Below, in pieces: positions 1 through 8,134 of a DNA stretch of 42,570 nt (position 1 is the stretch's first letter; each line of letters begins with the position of its first letter). The notes under the pieces were generated by a model. The model searched no databases. It saw nothing but the letters and a program-made list of their open reading frames with translations, and was not told the origin of the DNA. Both the position numbers and the translations under genes were made by a program. The DNA comes from Rhizobiales bacterium 32-66-11 (GTDB lineage: Bacteria; Pseudomonadota; Alphaproteobacteria; Rhizobiales; Xanthobacteraceae), in contig NCEH01000066.1 of the NCBI GenBank assembly GCA_002304505.1, positions 1-42,570 on the forward strand. Direction: 5' to 3'.

Positions 1-636
1 GGCGATCACGTCCGGGATGGAATCCACCACGTTGCGATGGCCGTCGCCGTCGAAATCCACCGCGAAGCGCTGGAAGCTGGTGGGCATGAACTGGGTCGGC
101 CCGAAGGCCCCCGCCCAGGAGCCCTTCAGATGGTCGGCCGGAACATCGCCCTTGTCGAGGATCTGCAGGGTGGCGATGAATTCGTCGCGGAAATAATCCT
201 GCCGTCGGCCGATGCAGGCCAGCGTCGCGGTGGAGCGCAGCACCGGGCGCGAGCCCATGCCGTTGGGATTGCCATAGTCGCTTTCGATGCCCCAGATGGC
301 GGCCACCGCATAGCGGTCCACCTTATAGGCCTTCTCCATGGCGTCGAAGATCGGCTTGTACTTGGCCAGGATCTCCCTGCCCTTGGCGATGCGCTTCTCG
401 CTCACCAGCATGTTCACATAATCGCCCAGCGCGCGGGAGAATTCCGGCTGGCTGTCGAGATAATCCATGATCTTCATGTCGGGCTCGAGGCCCGCGGTGA
501 AGCGCTGGAAGCCGCGCTGCGACACGCCCTTGGCTTGGGCGAGCGGCCACATGCCGGCAATGCAATTGGGAAAATTGGCCTGCGCCTGGGCAATCGCCTC
601 GATGGCGAGCGCTCCGCCGGTTGTCTTCAGCGCCAT
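1..636 (-). CDS. Lytic murein transglycosylase, MltB/SLT_2 type (partial, 3' end outside window)
   Basis: This enzyme family cleaves the MurNAc-GlcNAc bond of peptidoglycan in the periplasm, leaving 1,6-anhydro-MurNAc ends. About 212 codons are inside the window and the C-terminus runs off the left edge. The family's catalytic glutamate lies in AIWGIESDYG. GSWAGAFGPTQFMPTSF is the typical substrate-groove segment, and FAVDFDGDGHRN matches the EF-hand-like calcium loop known in Slt35/MltB. The ATG at 636 is chosen because AGAGGG lies six bases upstream; in-frame ATGs at 687 and 708 have no comparable ribosome binding site. No convincing signal peptide is visible from any of these starts, which is odd for a periplasmic enzyme. 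It stands alone, tail to tail with nothing visible, with galE on the same strand upstream. Confidence 0.87.
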   Translation of the reverse strand, partial: MALKTTGGALAIEAIAQAQANFPNCIAGMWPLAQAKGVSQRGFQRFTAGLEPDMKIMDYLDSQPEFSRALGDYVNMLVSEKRIAKGREILAKYKPIFDAMEKAYKVDRYAVAAIWGIESDYGNPNGMGSRPVLRSTATLACIGRRQDYFRDEFIATLQILDKGDVPADHLKGSWAGAFGPTQFMPTSFQRFAVDFDGDGHRNVVDSIPDVIA

Positions 637-766
637 GACTGCCCTCTTCGCTGCGGCGGCGCGCAGATGTCGCCCCACGGATTCCATGACCGCTAGTGGG
701 CGGTGCATAGGGTTGCTCTGTGGTTAACGTAGGGCAACTTTCTCCGCACGGCAGGGCGAAGAGGGG

Positions 767-1756
767 TTAAATCTTTCTCGGCTGGGCGAGGCTGCGCTCC
801 CAGTCGAGCGCATGGGCGACGATGGTGGGCAGATCGTCGAGCTTCGGGGACCAGCCCAGTTGCGCCTGGATTCGGTCCGACGCGGCGACGATGGCGGCGG
901 GATCGCCGGCACGGCGCGGCGAATAGGTGACGGGGAAATCCACCCCGGAAACCGCCTTCACCGTCTCCACCACCTCCAGGACTGAATAACCCCGGCCATA
1001 GCCGCAATTGAAGATGCCGCTCTCGCCCCCGGCCCGCAGATGGGCGAGCGCATCGAGATGGGCGGCGGCAAGGTCGCTCACGTGGATATAGTCGCGCAGG
1101 CAGGTGCCGTCGGGGGTCTCGTAATCCGTGCCGAACACGTGCAGGCCCGAGCGCTTGCCGAGCGCCGCCTCGCAGGCCACCTTGATGAGATGGGTCGCGC
1201 CGGCGGTCGATTGGCCGGAGCGGCCCTGCGGATCGGCGCCCGCCACGTTGAAATATCGCAGCGCGACATAATGCAGCGGAAAGGCGGCGCCGGCGTCACG
1301 CATCATCCATTCGCTCATCAGTTTCGACCGGCCATAGGGCGAAATCGGATTGAGCGCGGCATCCTCGTCAACGGGCTCGGTGCCCACCATGCCGTAGACG
1401 GCGGCGGTGGAGGAGAAGATGAAATGCGGCACGCCCGCCGCCACCACCGCTTCCAGCAGGGCGCGGGTCTTCACGGTATTGGCGAGATAATATCCGAGTG
1501 GATCGGCCACGGAATCCGGCACGACGATGCGCGCTGCGAAGTGAATGACCGCATCAATGCCGTATTGCTGCACGGTTTGCGTCACCAGGACGCTGTCGTT
1601 GACATCGCCTTGCACGAAAATCGCAGCATCGGGCACTGCCCAGCGAAATCCGGTGGAAAGATCGTCCAGCACGACGACCTTCTCCCCCGCGTCGAGAAGC
1701 GCCAACACCATGTGACTGCCGATATAGCCTGCGCCGCCCGTCACCAGAATCGCCAT
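767..1756 (-). CDS. galE: UDP-glucose 4-epimerase
   Basis: This cytoplasmic enzyme interconverts UDP-glucose and UDP-galactose with tightly bound NAD, supplying galactose for exopolysaccharide and LPS. The 329-residue protein is normal length. It opens with the Rossmann NAD motif TGGAGYIGSH, has the extended-SDR catalytic YxxxK in SPYGRSKL, and carries the SSTAAVYG segment with the active-site serine/threonine region. RDYIHVSDLA and the C-terminal RRAGDPA are typical of GalE. The ATG at 1756 is used because a strong GGTGGGG ribosome binding site precedes it and the protein then begins directly at the Rossmann strand; an in-frame start at 1789 adds only an unconserved tail. It is divergent from galU, whose product makes its substrate. 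Confidence 0.95.
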   Translation of the reverse strand: MAILVTGGAGYIGSHMVLALLDAGEKVVVLDDLSTGFRWAVPDAAIFVQGDVNDSVLVTQTVQQYGIDAVIHFAARIVVPDSVADPLGYYLANTVKTRALLEAVVAAGVPHFIFSSTAAVYGMVGTEPVDEDAALNPISPYGRSKLMSEWMMRDAGAAFPLHYVALRYFNVAGADPQGRSGQSTAGATHLIKVACEAALGKRSGLHVFGTDYETPDGTCLRDYIHVSDLAAAHLDALAHLRAGGESGIFNCGYGRGYSVLEVVETVKAVSGVDFPVTYSPRRAGDPAAIVAASDRIQAQLGWSPKLDDLPTIVAHALDWERSLAQPRKI

Positions 1757-2039
1757 ATCCCCACCCTTTTGCCCGCGATGGCCCCCCAAGGCCGCCGTCG
1801 AAGTTCACGCCGCCATTGTGCGGTGCATCTATCGTTGAGGTCCACAACCGCGCGAACCATTTCCATGGGGATGCGTTATCTCTGTGAACCGAGCAAGGTC
1901 AAAGGCAATCGTGCAATGCGGCAAGACCGATGCGGCGACACCGCGGCGGCCATGGCGATACGACGATTGAGTGCTTTGCCGGGCGCGGGACCTGCGTGCT
2001 AAAAGCCCGTGTCTCCCGAAACTGAATGGTGCCCATTCC
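1757..2039. other. Divergent galE-galU intergenic region
   Basis: This 283-base spacer separates two divergently transcribed sugar-nucleotide genes and must hold both promoters. I could not assign either with confidence; a weak galU candidate is TTGCCG at 1976 followed 17 bases later by CTAAAA at 1999. No coding potential, repeat or strong hairpin was seen. Confidence 0.4.
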
Positions 2040-2921
2040 ATGCCGAAGCCTCTGCGGAAAGCCATCCTGCCGGTTGCCGGCCTTGGTACGCGCTTCCTGC
2101 CCGCCACGAAGGCGGTGCCGAAGGAAATGCTGACCGTCGTCGACCGGCCGGTCGTGCAGCATGTCGTAGACGAGGCGCGTGCCGCCGGCATCGAGCACAT
2201 CGTGTTCGTCACAGGGCGCAACAAGGCGGTCATCGAAGATCATTTCGACCGCCAGTTCGAGCTCGAAAAGACGCTTGTGGATCGTGGCAAGACGGCGGAG
2301 CTGGAACAGCTTGACCGCGATACGCCGAAGGCCGGCACCACCTCGTTCACCCGGCAGCAATTGCCGCTCGGCCTCGGGCATGCGGTGTGGTGCGCGCGCG
2401 ACCTGATCGGCGACGAACCGTTCGCGCTGCTGCTGCCCGACATGCTGCACCTGCCCAAGAACGGCAAGGGCTGTCTGGCCAAGATGGTGGAGGCCTATGA
2501 ACATACCGGCGGAAACGTCATTTCCGTCTATGAAGTGCCGGATGATCAGACCCATCAATATGGCATCGTCGGCACATCCTCTGCCCCGAGCTTCGTGCCC
2601 GAGATTACGCAGATGGTGGAAAAACCGGCGCGTGGAACGGCGCCGACCAACCTCGCCATTTCCGGGCGATATATTTTGCAGCCCACGATTTTCGACCTGC
2701 TCGCCAAGCAGGAGCAGGGCGCTGGCGGAGAAATCCAGCTCACCGATTCGATGTTGAAGCTGATGGAGCGGGAGCGATTCTTCGCCGTAACCTTCGATGG
2801 CGCGGTGTATGATTGTGGCTCAAAGATCGGGTTCTTGATGGCCAATGTCGCTTACGCGCTCATGCGTCCTGATATCGAGCCGGAATTTCGCTCGGAACTG
2901 ACGTCTTTCCTCAATCTCTGA
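2040..2921 (+). CDS. galU: UTP-glucose-1-phosphate uridylyltransferase
   Basis: This enzyme forms UDP-glucose from UTP and glucose 1-phosphate, feeding GalE and envelope polysaccharide synthesis. The protein is 293 residues, the usual bacterial GalU length. The N-terminal nucleotide-binding signature [22 protein letters not shown] is complete with the conserved Gly-rich loop and lysine, and [13 protein letters not shown] follows. The central segment LPDML and the late VEKP and SGRYIL motifs are also those of GalU. The C-terminal [10 protein letters not shown] is diagnostic. The ATG at 2040 begins just before the catalytic loop; an upstream extension to 1971 is unconserved. No strong ribosome binding site precedes 2040. 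A long hairpin follows the stop. Confidence 0.96.
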   Translation: MPKPLRKAILPVAGLGTRFLPATKAVPKEMLTVVDRPVVQHVVDEARAAGIEHIVFVTGRNKAVIEDHFDRQFELEKTLVDRGKTAELEQLDRDTPKAGTTSFTRQQLPLGLGHAVWCARDLIGDEPFALLLPDMLHLPKNGKGCLAKMVEAYEHTGGNVISVYEVPDDQTHQYGIVGTSSAPSFVPEITQMVEKPARGTAPTNLAISGRYILQPTIFDLLAKQEQGAGGEIQLTDSMLKLMERERFFAVTFDGAVYDCGSKIGFLMANVAYALMRPDIEPEFRSELTSFLNL

Positions 2922-2929
2922 CCTTACGG

Positions 2930-2980
2930 AGGCAAGGCGCGATCCTACCCGGATACCTATCCCTCCATCGCGCCTTGCCT
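2930..2980 (+). terminator. Long inverted repeat downstream of galU
   Basis: A perfect 14-base stem (2930-2943 with 2967-2980; core GGCAAGGCGCGAT) encloses a 23-base loop nine bases after the galU stop. There is no T run directly after it, only TCTTTT about ten bases on, so it is either a weak intrinsic terminator or an mRNA 3'-end stabiliser. Confidence 0.5.
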
Positions 2981-3008
2981 TGACCGGAACTCTTTTCCCG
3001 TCTAATCG
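2980..3008 (+). promoter_or_regulatory. Candidate sigma-70 promoter for the methyltransferase-pyrF run
   Basis: TTGACC at 2980-2985 and TAATCG at 3003-3008 are separated by 17 bases. It sits between the galU hairpin and the start codon at 3051 and would drive the translationally coupled group that follows. This is a pattern match only. Confidence 0.4.
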
Positions 3009-3050
3009 CGGTGCCTGAAGACTTATCTGGCCCAGGCGCGGAGCCCGCGA

Positions 3051-3653
3051 ATGCTGCAGTCCCAAAACCATGGCGGCGAATTGCGCAAGCCCCGCATGAA
3101 TGACGAGCTGCGGTTCCTTCAGTCCTGGTTCCAGAACCCCTTGAAAACCGGCGCGGTTTCGCCCTCCGGCAAGGCCCTTGCCCGGATGATGGCGGGCTAT
3201 CTCGATCCCGCCGTTCCAGGTCCCGTGATCGAGCTTGGACCCGGCACGGGGCCGGTGACGCGGGCGCTGCTGGCGCGGGGATTCGCGCCCGAACGTCTGT
3301 TTCTTATCGAGTATAATCCGGAATTCTGCGCTCTTCTGCGCCGTCGTTATCCGGGCGTCACGGTGATTCAGGGCGACGCCTATGAAATGCGCAAGACGCT
3401 GAACGGGATCCTGCCCGGTCCGGCCGTCGGCACCATTTCTTCGCTGCCGCTGTTTACCCGCTCCCCCGAGGATCGCGACCGCATGGTGAACCAGGCGTTC
3501 GACCTGTGCGTGGCCGGTGCGCCGTTCATCCAGTTCACCTATGCCGTGGTGTCGCCCGTGCCGCTCAAGAACGGGCGCATCAATGGCGAGCGTTCGCCGC
3601 GGGTCTGGTTGAACCTGCCGCCCGCCCGCGTGTGGGCCTATCGGCGGCCGTGA
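3051..3653 (+). CDS. Class I SAM-dependent methyltransferase, phospholipid N-methyltransferase (PmtA)-like
   Basis: The 200-residue protein has one Rossmann methyltransferase domain. The SAM-binding motif I is VIELGPGTGPVTRALL (about residues 62-77), followed by the acidic end of strand 2 (LFLIEYNPEFC) and the GDAYE segment. The N-terminal LQSWFQNPLKTGAVSPSGKALARMM block is characteristic of the alphaproteobacterial family that includes Sinorhizobium-type PmtA, which methylates phosphatidylethanolamine towards phosphatidylcholine at the membrane. Database names for the family alternate between PmtA and rRNA-adenine-dimethylase-like, so the substrate is an inference. The start at 3051 has GGAG upstream; ATG 3096 is an alternative that fits the conserved domain start. 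Its stop overlaps the next start as GTGA. Confidence 0.82.
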   Translation: MLQSQNHGGELRKPRMNDELRFLQSWFQNPLKTGAVSPSGKALARMMAGYLDPAVPGPVIELGPGTGPVTRALLARGFAPERLFLIEYNPEFCALLRRRYPGVTVIQGDAYEMRKTLNGILPGPAVGTISSLPLFTRSPEDRDRMVNQAFDLCVAGAPFIQFTYAVVSPVPLKNGRINGERSPRVWLNLPPARVWAYRRP

Positions 3654-4231
3654 CGCCCTTTCTTTATGTCAGCCATCCCCAGGTGAAGGTGGATGCGACC
3701 CTCCCGGTTCCGCTCTGGGGGCTGTCTGACATCGGCATCGCGCGCACCCGCGCCTTTGCCCACGAGCCGGCGCTGCTGGCCTTCGGCCGCATTGTCTCCA
3801 GCGACGAGGTGAAGGCCAAGGAGACCGCCGCCCTTCTCGGCGAGGCGCTGCGCCTGCCGGTGGAGGTGCGCCCTGCGATGCATGAGAATGATCGCTCGGC
3901 CACCGGCTATCTTGTGGAAGCCGAATTCCAGGCGGTCGCCAACCAGTTCTTCGCCCACCCGCACGAGAGCGTGCGCGGCTGGGAACGCGCCGTCGACGCC
4001 CAGGCTCGGATCGTGCGCGAAGTTGCGGCCGCGCTCGCCGATGCGCCGCAGACGCCGCCGATTTTCGTTGGCCATGGCGGTGTCGGCACTTTGCTTTTGT
4101 GCCATCTCGCGGGCTATCCGATCTCCCGGGCGCATGATCAGCCGCCCGTGGGCGGAGGCTGCTGGTTCCAATCCGCGCCGGATCGCACGCCCGACCGCTG
4201 GCGCGCCATGGAGGAGGCCCTCACCCCATGA
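3650..4231 (+). CDS. Histidine phosphatase superfamily protein with altered RHG motif
   Basis: The 193-residue protein starts with GTG at 3650, overlapping the methyltransferase stop by four bases, so translation is probably coupled. The fold is indicated by the N-terminal strand with phospho-acceptor histidine (FLYVSHPQV), the WGLSDIGIARTRAFA segment, SSDEVKAKETAALL (the usual SxxxRAxQTA region) and the late second catalytic histidine in VGHGGVGTLLL. The canonical RHG is replaced by SHP, so the arginine that normally sits in the phosphate pocket is missing although both histidines remain. A recognisable alphaproteobacterial subfamily shares this change. The substrate is unknown; position between a lipid-methyltransferase-like gene and pyrF does not settle it. 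Confidence 0.78.
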   Translation: MTPFLYVSHPQVKVDATLPVPLWGLSDIGIARTRAFAHEPALLAFGRIVSSDEVKAKETAALLGEALRLPVEVRPAMHENDRSATGYLVEAEFQAVANQFFAHPHESVRGWERAVDAQARIVREVAAALADAPQTPPIFVGHGGVGTLLLCHLAGYPISRAHDQPPVGGGCWFQSAPDRTPDRWRAMEEALTP

Positions 4232-4944
4232 CATCTGGATCGACATCGACGAACGAAGCGGTGCGCGACAAGCTCATCGTCGCGCTGGACTTCCCCAATG
4301 TCGCGGCGGCGGAAGCGCTGGTCTGGCAATTGGGCGATACGGTCGATTTCTACAAGATCGGCCTTGAACTCACGATCGCCGGTGGCCTCGATCTCGCGAG
4401 CGACCTGATCGCCGCCGGCAAGAAAGTGTTCCTGGACCTCAAGCTCCATGACATTGACCACACCGTGGAGCGCGCGACCGCCGCGGCCGCAGCGCGTGGG
4501 GTGACGCTGCTCACCGTGCATGCCTATCCCCAGACGCTCGCCGCCGCCGCCCGAGGCGCCAAGGGCAGCGCCCTGAAAGTGCTGGGCGTTACCGTGCTCA
4601 CCTCCTATGACGATGCCGATCTCGCGGCCGCCGGCTATCGCGGCGGGGTCAGCGAGACCGTGCGCCTGCGCGCCCTTCAGGCCCGCGAAGCCGGCATTGC
4701 CGGGGTCATCTGCGCGCCCACCGACGCCGCGACCGTGCGCAGCATCCTCGGGCCGGACGGCCTCGTGGTGACGCCCGGCGTGCGTCCGAGCGGCGCGGAC
4801 GTGGGCGATCAGAAGCGCATCGCGACCCCCGCCGCGGCCATTGCTGCGGGCGCGAACAAGATCGTGGTCGGCCGCCCGATCATCGCCGCGCCGGACCCGG
4901 TCGCGGCGGCGCAGGCGATTTTGAAGGACATCGCCGGGGCCTGA
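4228..4944 (+). CDS. pyrF: Orotidine 5'-phosphate decarboxylase
   Basis: This enzyme performs the last step of UMP synthesis, decarboxylating OMP. The 238-residue protein is of normal class I length. DKLIVALDFPN gives the first barrel strand with its aspartate. The catalytic DxKxxD array is seen in LDLKLHDID, with the lysine and two aspartates in place. TVHAYPQ, the VTVLTS strand and the phosphate-binding VTPGVRPSG and VVGRPI segments complete the TIM barrel. The ATG at 4228 overlaps the preceding stop as ATGA, so it is probably translationally coupled to the phosphatase. Confidence 0.96.
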   Translation: MTSGSTSTNEAVRDKLIVALDFPNVAAAEALVWQLGDTVDFYKIGLELTIAGGLDLASDLIAAGKKVFLDLKLHDIDHTVERATAAAAARGVTLLTVHAYPQTLAAAARGAKGSALKVLGVTVLTSYDDADLAAAGYRGGVSETVRLRALQAREAGIAGVICAPTDAATVRSILGPDGLVVTPGVRPSGADVGDQKRIATPAAAIAAGANKIVVGRPIIAAPDPVAAAQAILKDIAGA

Positions 4945-5027
4945 ACCCTCGACGAGATGGGCGTTGCTGTGGGATGGTCGCCGGCGCACCAGCGCCTGGG
5001 CGGGGCAGGATGGAAGGGGCGGACGAG

Positions 5028-5645
5028 ATGGCCAAGGGCTATTGGATCGCACGGGTCGATGTGGTCAATCCGGTTGGATATGCGGAATATGCCAAAGCGA
5101 ACGCCGAGCCCTTCGCGGCCCACAAGGCGCATTTCCTCGTGCGGGGCGGCGAGATCCATCCGAAGGAAGGCATTTCGCGCGGCCGCAACGTGGTGATCGA
5201 ATTCGAGAGCTTCGAGGCGGCCCGCGCCTGCTATTTCTCGCCCGAATACCAGGCGGCGCTCGCGCTGCGCCAGCCCTATTCGATCGCCGACGTGATGATC
5301 GTGGAAGGCGTCGAGCCTCCGGTCGAGGCGCCGTCCTCGGTCGAGACGCCCGCCGGCTATTGGATCATGGGCCTCGATATCATCAATCAGGACGCCTATC
5401 GCGCCTATGCGGCGGCGGGCGGCACGGCGGCGTTCAAGCCGCGCTTCCTGGCACGCGGCGGGCGGCAGGAATTGCTGGAGGGCATCGGCCGCCAGCGCAC
5501 CGTGCTGCTGGCCTTCGACGACGTGCCGACCGCGCTCGCCTGCTACGAATCGGACGATTATCAAAAGGCGGTGCGGCTGCGGGAAGGGGCTGCGGACGTG
5601 GACCTCATCGTTGCGCCCGGCTATAGCGGCCCGCAGTCCGCATAA
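5028..5645 (+). CDS. Tandem DUF1330 (dimeric alpha/beta-barrel) protein
   Basis: The 205-residue protein consists of two copies of the DUF1330 ferredoxin-like domain, each beginning with a similar strand: KGYWIARVDVVNPVGYAEYAKA near the N-terminus and AGYWIMGLDIINQDAYRAYAAA near residue 105. Each repeat also has the FLVRGG/FLARGG strand and the CYFSPEYQ/CYESDDYQ helix typical of the family. Single-domain DUF1330 proteins form dimers; here the dimer is probably covalent. No catalytic function is established for the family. ATG 5028 is preferred, with GGAAGGGG upstream and directly before the first domain; ATG 5010 is an alternative. It lies between pyrF and dapB on the same strand. Confidence 0.85.
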   Translation: MAKGYWIARVDVVNPVGYAEYAKANAEPFAAHKAHFLVRGGEIHPKEGISRGRNVVIEFESFEAARACYFSPEYQAALALRQPYSIADVMIVEGVEPPVEAPSSVETPAGYWIMGLDIINQDAYRAYAAAGGTAAFKPRFLARGGRQELLEGIGRQRTVLLAFDDVPTALACYESDDYQKAVRLREGAADVDLIVAPGYSGPQSA

Positions 5646-5683
5646 GACAATAAAGCCCGGATCGCCGGGGGGAGCCAAGCCAA

Positions 5684-6499
5684 GTGTCGGATCTGCGTGT
5701 CGTCATCACCGGGGCCAGCGGCCGCATGGGGCGTTCGCTCCTGCGTGCGGTGCTCGAAACCGAGGGATTCGCTCTGGTCGGCGCGCTCGAGCACGCCGAC
5801 AGTCCCCATCTCGGCGAGGATGCGGGCCTGCTGGCCGGTATCGGCGTCTCCGGGGTCACGGTGCGCAACGATGTGTCGCGGGTGCTGAACGGCGCCGACG
5901 TGGTGATCGATTTCACCACTCCTGCGGCTTCGGTGCGTCTGGCCGAGACGCTGGCGGAAGCCGGCATCGCCCATGTCATTGGCACCACCGGCTTTTCCTC
6001 GGCCGATCTTTCCACCATCGCGGCCGCCGCGCGGCGCACGGTGATCGTCCGGTCGGGCAATATGAGCCTCGGCGTGACCCTGCTGGCGGCGCTGACCAAG
6101 CGCGTGGCGGCGACGCTGGGGCAGGAATTCGATATCGAGATCGTCGAGATGCATCACGCCCGCAAGGTGGATGCTCCCTCCGGCACCGCGCTGCTGCTCG
6201 GGGAGGCGGCGGCGGCCGGCCGCAACGTGGACCTTGAGGACTACGGCGTCCGCGGCCGCGACGGCGTCACCGGTCCGCGCCGGCCCGGCGCCATCGGCTT
6301 CGCCAGCCTGCGCGGCGGATCGGTGATCGGCGAGCATCAGGTGATCTTCGCCGGCCCGGCGGAGCGGATCGAACTGGTGCACAAGGCCGAGGACCGCTCC
6401 ATCTTCTCCCACGGCGCGCTCACCGCCGCCCGCTGGACCAAAGGCCGCGAGCCCGGCCTCTACAGCATGGCAGATGTGCTCGGGCTGGCGGACTTCTGA
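5684..6499 (+). CDS. dapB: 4-hydroxy-tetrahydrodipicolinate reductase
   Basis: DapB reduces hydroxy-tetrahydrodipicolinate with NAD(P)H in the diaminopimelate/lysine pathway, which supplies the peptidoglycan cross-linking amino acid. The 271-residue protein has the N-terminal nucleotide-binding [14 protein letters not shown], the DVVIDFTTP and IGTTGFS motifs, and the substrate-binding signature [15 protein letters not shown] with the catalytic histidine and lysine. The late [15 protein letters not shown] is also typical. It starts with GTG at 5684 after a GGGGGGAG stretch. It is 38 bases from the DUF1330 gene and probably co-transcribed with it. Confidence 0.96.
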   Translation: MSDLRVVITGASGRMGRSLLRAVLETEGFALVGALEHADSPHLGEDAGLLAGIGVSGVTVRNDVSRVLNGADVVIDFTTPAASVRLAETLAEAGIAHVIGTTGFSSADLSTIAAAARRTVIVRSGNMSLGVTLLAALTKRVAATLGQEFDIEIVEMHHARKVDAPSGTALLLGEAAAAGRNVDLEDYGVRGRDGVTGPRRPGAIGFASLRGGSVIGEHQVIFAGPAERIELVHKAEDRSIFSHGALTAARWTKGREPGLYSMADVLGLADF

Positions 6500-6521
6500 C
6501 CCCACCATAACACCACGACTT

Positions 6522-6551
6522 TTGAGTTTGTCGGCACGGACGTGCTATCAG
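6522..6551 (+). promoter_or_regulatory. Candidate promoter for gpmA
   Basis: In the 131-base dapB-gpmA gap, TTGAGT (6522-6527) and TATCAG (6546-6551) are spaced 18 bases apart in a locally AT-richer stretch. Pattern match only; gpmA could also be read from upstream. Confidence 0.3.
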
Positions 6552-6630
6552 TCGCGCCGACAAATCAATCGGCCCTGCGGCGGCCCGCTCCCAGGGCCCC
6601 GCCGCGGCTCTTCGCTCAAGGAATGCGTCC

Positions 6631-7251
6631 ATGGAACGGCTTCTCGTCCTCGTCCGTCACGGACAGAGCGAGTGGAACCTCAAGAACCTCTTCACGGGCT
6701 GGCGCGATCCGGGCCTGACCGAGAAGGGTGTCGCCGAGGCAAAGCGCGCTGGCAGCCTGCTCGCCGCGGAAGGGTTGAGCTTCGACTTGGCTTACACGTC
6801 CGCCCTCGGCCGCGCCCAGCGCACCTGTTCGTTGATGCTGGAAGAGATGGGCCTGAGCGGCATCGAGACCATCGCCGATCAGGCGCTGAACGAGCGCGAT
6901 TATGGTGACCTCTCGGGCCTCGACAAGGACAAGGCGCGCGAGCGCTGGGGCGATGAGCAGGTGCATATCTGGCGCCGCTCCTACGATATTCAGCCGCCCG
7001 GCGGAGAGAGCCTGCGCGATACCGTGGCGCGGACGCTGCCTTATTATGTGCAGGAAATCCTGCCGAGCGTGCTGCGCGGCCGGCGCACCCTGGTGGCGGC
7101 CCACGGCAATTCGCTGCGCGCATTGGTGATGGTGCTGGAGCGGCACACGCCCGAGACCATCGTGAAGCGCGAGCTCGCCACCGGCGCGCCCATCATCTAT
7201 CGCCTCGCACCCGACGCCACGGTGGAAGAATATCGCGACCTGATCGTCTGA
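6631..7251 (+). CDS. gpmA: 2,3-bisphosphoglycerate-dependent phosphoglycerate mutase
   Basis: This glycolytic and gluconeogenic enzyme interconverts 3- and 2-phosphoglycerate through a phosphohistidine. The 206-residue form is the short version common in alphaproteobacteria. The phospho-acceptor motif is [18 protein letters not shown], followed by the [10 protein letters not shown] helix, [11 protein letters not shown] with the conserved acidic residue, PPGGESL, and the second histidine in [19 protein letters not shown] lies eight bases before the ATG. The dapB-gpmA adjacency is common in Hyphomicrobiales. A GC-rich hairpin follows the stop. Confidence 0.95.
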   Translation: MERLLVLVRHGQSEWNLKNLFTGWRDPGLTEKGVAEAKRAGSLLAAEGLSFDLAYTSALGRAQRTCSLMLEEMGLSGIETIADQALNERDYGDLSGLDKDKARERWGDEQVHIWRRSYDIQPPGGESLRDTVARTLPYYVQEILPSVLRGRRTLVAAHGNSLRALVMVLERHTPETIVKRELATGAPIIYRLAPDATVEEYRDLIV

Positions 7252-7256
7252 TCCGC

Positions 7257-7280
7257 CCCGGCCCGTTCGCGCGGGCCGGG
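7257..7280. terminator. GC-rich hairpin between convergent gpmA and SGNH hydrolase genes
   Basis: CCCGGCCCG (7257-7265) pairs perfectly with CGGGCCGGG (7272-7280) across a six-base loop. It sits between two convergent stops. No T tract follows on either strand, so its efficiency as an intrinsic terminator is uncertain. Confidence 0.5.
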
Positions 7281-7302
7281 TGATTAGGTCAGGTGTGGCG
7301 CA

Positions 7303-8112
7303 TCAGCGCATGGCAGGCGCCGGCGGCTCGGAAAGCGCGCCTGCGCCAGGCTTCGCGGGACGCGGCGCCTGGGCAAGGCCGGCGGCAAGCCGCACCGCCA
7401 CCGCCTGCGCGAAGCATTTGTAGCTCCAATCGGTCAGGTGCAGGCCGTCGAGGATGATCATCTGCGAGAGCGGCACGCCGTCGCGCTCCTTCCAGGCCTT
7501 CATCATGGCGTAGCGGGCGATCACCGGGACATTCTCCTGCTGTCCGACCTCGGCGATGAGCTTCAGCATCGGCCCCGTGTCGGCGTCGATATTCACCCAG
7601 GGCGAATATTGCAGATCAATCAGCACCGGGTCGGCGCCATACGCGCGGATGGCGGCGATGCCGGTGCGCAGCTGCGCGCCGAAATTGCCCAGGCCGAAGC
7701 TGCGCAGCACATAATTCGTGCCCACCTGCCAGAGCACCACATCCGGTTTCAGCGCGCCGACATCGCGGTCGAAGCGGGCGAGATTCTCCGGCACGTCCTC
7801 CGCATTGCCGCCCTTGTTGATCACCTTGATCTGCGTGCCGGGGAAGCGCGCCTGCAATTCCGCCTCCAGCACCGCGGGATAGGTGCGTGAGGGATCGGAG
7901 GCGCCCACCCCGGTGGTGGAGGACGAGCCGATCGCGACGATGGTGATCGCCTTGGTGCGCGCGAATGTTGCGGCCGCGCGCGGCACGCTGAGGGCCGCCT
8001 GGGGCGGCTGGGCGGGGCAGGCGGCCGTCTGGGCCAGGATGGGCGTGGCGAACAGGGCCAGCAGCGCGACGCCGCAGGCGCTTCGCGCAATGCCGGAAAA
8101 CAACGCGGCCAT
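7303..8112 (-). CDS. Secreted SGNH/GDSL-family hydrolase
   Basis: The 269-residue protein has an N-terminal signal peptide (hydrophobic stretch about residues 10-26 ending TPILAQ). The SGNH signature is complete: block I VAIGSSSTTG with the nucleophilic serine, block II glycine in INKGGNAED, block III asparagine in QVGTNY, and the block V D-x-x-H pair in ILDGLHLTD. These are esterase/lipase-type hydrolases; the substrate cannot be read from sequence, though periplasmic members often deacylate lipids or polysaccharides. The C-terminal 25 residues are Pro/Ala-rich and probably disordered. It is the only gene between gpmA and the HdeD-like gene; the latter is 22 bases upstream on the same strand and may be co-transcribed. 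Confidence 0.85.
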   Translation of the reverse strand: MAALFSGIARSACGVALLALFATPILAQTAACPAQPPQAALSVPRAAATFARTKAITIVAIGSSSTTGVGASDPSRTYPAVLEAELQARFPGTQIKVINKGGNAEDVPENLARFDRDVGALKPDVVLWQVGTNYVLRSFGLGNFGAQLRTGIAAIRAYGADPVLIDLQYSPWVNIDADTGPMLKLIAEVGQQENVPVIARYAMMKAWKERDGVPLSQMIILDGLHLTDWSYKCFAQAVAVRLAAGLAQAPRPAKPGAGALSEPPAPAMR

Positions 8113-8134
8113 GCCGCTCTCCTTATGTGGCGTC

